Assembly: GCA_029212275.1 (NCBI GenBank)
Contig: JARGOI010000067.1
Coordinates: 1-9,647, forward strand
Reading direction: 5' to 3'
Origin: Thalassolituus sp.
GTDB taxonomy: Bacteria; Pseudomonadota; Gammaproteobacteria; Pseudomonadales; Oceanobacteraceae
DNA length: 9,647 bases
Shown here: in pieces, positions 7,480-9,647 of the stretch
Layout of the letters: every line of letters begins with the position of its first letter
How positions within the stretch are numbered: position 1 is the first letter of the stretch
The notes under the pieces: model-generated
What the model was told of the DNA's origin: nothing
The model's input: the letters and a program-made list of their open reading frames with translations, nothing else
Databases searched by the model: none
Position numbers and translations under genes: made by a program

Positions 7480-8450
7480 ATGATAAAAAGGAATCGTACC
7501 TTTGCTGATATTTTAATAATTGATGATGACAATTCAGTGGTAATGGCGTTAAACAAAGCATTGAAAACGATTGGACGTATTCGTTTTGCATCGAATGCTC
7601 AGCAAGCATTCGCAATGATAGAAGAAAAACATCCTGATTTGATTTTACTGGATGTGGAATTGCCTGACATCGACGGTTTAGAAGTGTGTTCGATTCTAAA
7701 AACAGCGCCCAAAACAGAGAGAATTCCAATATTGTTTATTACCAGTAATATAGAACTGAGGTTTGAAGAAAAAGTATTTGACGTGGGAGCCGCTGATTAT
7801 ATTGCTAAGCCGCTGAATCTTAGAGTAGTGGCTGCGCGTGTTCAAACACATTTAGATTACAACCTAGCTATTAGTTTATTAGAGAAGCAAGCTAATACAG
7901 ATAGCATGACGGGACTTGCCAATAGGCGTACATTTGATGAGCGACTGATTGTAGAGTTGAAGCGTGCCCGTCGCGAACAAGAGTCGCTTACGGTGGTGTT
8001 AATCGATATTGATGAGTTTAAAAAATACAACGATCACTTTGGTCATATAGAAGGTGATGATTGCATTAAAGATATCGCATCATCATTAGAAACAGTTTGC
8101 AACGCTCAACAGATCTTGCCGCTAGATATGGTGGTGAAGAGTTTGCTTTCATTCTGCCTAACACCGATGCTGAGGGCGCAATTACACTACTGTCCAAAGT
8201 TCTTCGATCTATAGAGCAGTTAAATCTAGCTCATGCCCCTAAAGCAAAATACGATGTTGTGACAATATCTATCGGATACAGCACAGTGATGCCAGAACAA
8301 AACTACGAAAGTGATTCGGACGACTGGGCAGTCGTTAAAGCCGCAGATAGCGCGTTATATAAATCCAAGCAAAATGGTCGCAATCAAGTGAGTTACGAGC
8401 AGCTCAAACCTAGGGCTGTTCTGAATAATGCAGAGATGAGATCAAAGTAA
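7480..8450 (+). pseudogene. REC-GGDEF response regulator (diguanylate cyclase), apparently frameshifted
   Basis: Read with one base added at about 8095-8099, this encodes a 323-residue PleD/WspR-type cyclase that would make c-di-GMP from two GTP. REC (about 11-128) has D15-D17, phosphoacceptor D58, T88 and K110. GGDEF (about 138-308) has DSMTGLANRR (141-150), metal ligand D176 in IDIDEFKKYND and, in the shifted frame, GGEEF at 218-222 with I-site R209-S-T-D212 exactly nine residues upstream. As written, the first frame runs on to a stop at 8212-8214 (244 residues), losing the catalytic half. The second half is open in the other frame from 8070 to 8450 and holds intact GGEEF, SIGYS and AADSALYKSKQNGRNQV. 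Both halves look conserved, so the break is recent, a sequencing or assembly error in the T-run at 8096-8098, or a bypassed shift. The downstream half has a TTG at 8097 but no clear ribosome binding site. Confidence 0.85.
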
Positions 8451-8486
8451 AATCAACTTGATTCATTTGGGTCTCAATTCAGATAC

Positions 8487-8514
8487 AAAAAAGCCGAACA
8501 CTGGGTTCGGCTTT
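8487..8514. terminator. Bidirectional rho-independent terminator between convergent units
   Basis: A 10-base-pair stem is formed by 8490-8499 (AAAGCCGAAC) and 8505-8514 (GTTCGGCTTT) around a five-base loop. On the minus strand the stem runs into six consecutive T residues (complement of 8487-8492), so it is a strong terminator for the tRNA transcript. On the plus strand only three T follow the GC part, so it should end the signalling operon less efficiently. It lies 36 bases after the operon's last stop codon. Confidence 0.85.
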
Positions 8515-8543
8515 GATGACTTACTGGGAGTAAGTAATAATTT

Positions 8544-8620
<77 letters not shown>

Positions 8621-8634
8621 AAAAAAGTGTGCGT

Positions 8635-8663
8635 ATACTAGCGACGCTGATGATCTTGTGCAA
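8635..8663 (-). promoter_or_regulatory. Probable promoter of the tRNA-Val gene
   Basis: On the minus strand TTGCAC (complement of 8658-8663) and TAGTAT (complement of 8635-8640) are 17 bases apart, followed by the discriminator ACGCACAC. Transcription would start about eight bases before the mature tRNA. The -35 match is poor (three of six, with TTG kept), but the position is what a single-tRNA promoter should have. Because I see no strong terminator between uvrB and here, read-through from uvrB could also reach the tRNA. Confidence 0.5.
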
Positions 8664-8709
8664 GCTTTTTGTCATCCCTTTTATTGAAAAGCCGTTACAT
8701 TTCAGCGCC

Positions 8710-9647
8710 CTAGCTGTTGGCGATCATGCGCTCTTTCATCGCATGCAATAGATCACGCAACCGCCCCGCTTCCTCAAAATTAAGATCTTTCGCTGCTTTA
8801 AACATTTGATCTTCGGTTTGGCTAATACGTTTACCCAATTCACTCGGTCGAAGGTGCTGCCAATCTTCGCCGTTGTAGTTCGCCGCATTCTCAGCCACTT
8901 TCATCTTGTTACGGCCATTGCGGTTATGGATTTTCTTACCCGGTGCGGGTGCCGCTTCGAGAATATCTTCGACCGATTTCATGATTCCTAAAGGCGTAAT
9001 GCCATGCTCTTCGTTGAAGGCCACTTGCTTCTCGCGGCGGCGATCCGTTTCGTCAATGGCTTTTTTCATGGAGTCAGTAATTCGATCGGCATAAAGAATG
9101 GCTTTACCATTTAAGTTACGCGCCGCACGTCCGATGGTCTGAATTAAAGAGCGTTCGGAACGCAAGAAACCTTCTTTATCGGCATCAAAAATAGCGACTA
9201 AGGATACTTCGGGAATGTCCAAACCTTCTCGCAGCAAGTTAATCCCGACCAACACATCGAATTCGCCTAAGCGTAAGTCACGAATAATTTCGACACGCTC
9301 GACCGTATCAATATCACTGTGCAAATAGCGCACGCGCACGTTTTGGTCGTGTAAGAACTCAGTGAGATCTTCGGCCATGCGCTTGGTTAATACCGTGATT
9401 AACACGCGTTCGCCTTTCAGGACCCGATCATTGAGCTCGTGCAGCACATCGTCTACTTGGCCAGTGGCGGGTCGAATTTCTATGATTGGATCAATCAAAC
9501 CAGTCGGCCGAACTACCTGCTCGACCACCGCATCTTGATGATCTTTTTCGTAATTACCGGGCGTTGCCGAAACAAAAATACACTGTGGAATAATCGCTTC
9601 CCACTCTTCAAAACGCATCGGGCGGTTATCCAATGCCGAAGGCAAAC
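8710..9647 (-). CDS. uvrB: UvrABC system protein B (excinuclease subunit), C-terminal part; 5' end outside window
   Basis: UvrB is the damage-verifying helicase-like subunit of nucleotide excision repair. It is loaded by UvrA and then recruits UvrC. The visible 312 codons are under half of the usual roughly 670-residue protein; the frame is still open at the right edge, so the true start lies beyond it. Clear family signatures, numbered from the first full codon in the window, are LPSALDNRP (1-9), FVSATPGNYE, VVRPTGLIDP, TKRMAEDLTEFL, RYLHSDIDTVERVEII, GINLLREGLDIPEVSLVAI (motif V) and QTIGRAARN (motif VI arginines, about 169-177). The C-terminal UVR motif (about 275-308, with AAKDLNFEEAGRLRD) contacts UvrC. 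The stop is TAG at 8710-8712. Base composition is close to 50% GC, above the signalling operon. This is a core gene, not an accessory one. Confidence 0.98.
   Translation of the reverse strand, partial: LPSALDNRPMRFEEWEAIIPQCIFVSATPGNYEKDHQDAVVEQVVRPTGLIDPIIEIRPATGQVDDVLHELNDRVLKGERVLITVLTKRMAEDLTEFLHDQNVRVRYLHSDIDTVERVEIIRDLRLGEFDVLVGINLLREGLDIPEVSLVAIFDADKEGFLRSERSLIQTIGRAARNLNGKAILYADRITDSMKKAIDETDRRREKQVAFNEEHGITPLGIMKSVEDILEAAPAPGKKIHNRNGRNKMKVAENAANYNGEDWQHLRPSELGKRISQTEDQMFKAAKDLNFEEAGRLRDLLHAMKERMIANS

Noticed and set aside
7394..7729. A 111-residue minus-strand open frame across the junction of the kinase and cyclase genes.
   Set aside because: It is antisense to the well-supported C-terminal tail of the kinase and the receiver domain of the next gene, and it shows no protein-like conservation.
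8090..8105. Programmed ribosomal frameshifting to join the two halves of the cyclase.
   Set aside because: The site CAGTTTGCAA is not a canonical X XXY YYZ slippery heptamer. I see no strong downstream hairpin, and cyclases of this family are not known to use frameshifting. A deletion or sequencing error is simpler.
8664..8700. Possible uvrB terminator CTTTT-CAAT-AAAAG on the minus strand.
   Set aside because: The stem is almost entirely A-T pairs and is not followed by a T-run, so it would not terminate effectively.

Overview
The window reads as a piece of a gammaproteobacterial chromosome. The core markers on the right, uvrB and a tRNA-Val(GAC) with an encoded CCA end, look gammaproteobacterial. 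The signalling genes resemble those of marine or environmental lineages with many c-di-GMP proteins. I cannot name the genus from the sequence alone. The middle of the window is AT-rich, while the uvrB end is close to 50% GC.

Layout, left to right: (1) 3-152, the 3' end of an unrecognised plus-strand ORF cut by the window edge. (2) 153-567, about 415 bases without a convincing gene, probably holding the promoter of the next operon. (3) 568-8450, a tight plus-strand three-gene signalling operon. It encodes a response regulator with REC-PAS-degenerate GGDEF-intact EAL domains, a 1610-residue hybrid histidine kinase, and a REC-GGDEF response regulator broken by an apparent single-base frameshift just before its GGEEF motif. 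Genes 1 and 2 overlap by ATGA; genes 2 and 3 are one base apart. (4) A hairpin terminator at 8487-8514 lies between convergent units. (5) A minus-strand tRNA-Val(GAC), its likely promoter, and the 3' part of uvrB, which runs off the right edge.

How the genes probably work together (inference): the hybrid kinase has two successive periplasmic sensor modules, one CHASE and one Cache-like, separated by transmembrane helices. It also has a PAS domain, a full kinase core, two receiver domains and an HPt domain. It is the obvious phosphodonor for the two flanking regulators, whose receiver domains align without gaps and share every key residue. One regulator should degrade c-di-GMP (EAL) and the other should make it (GGEEF with an I-site), giving a push-pull output under one kinase. 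As read here, the cyclase arm is broken, so the locus would be biased toward c-di-GMP breakdown unless the frameshift is a sequencing error or is bypassed.
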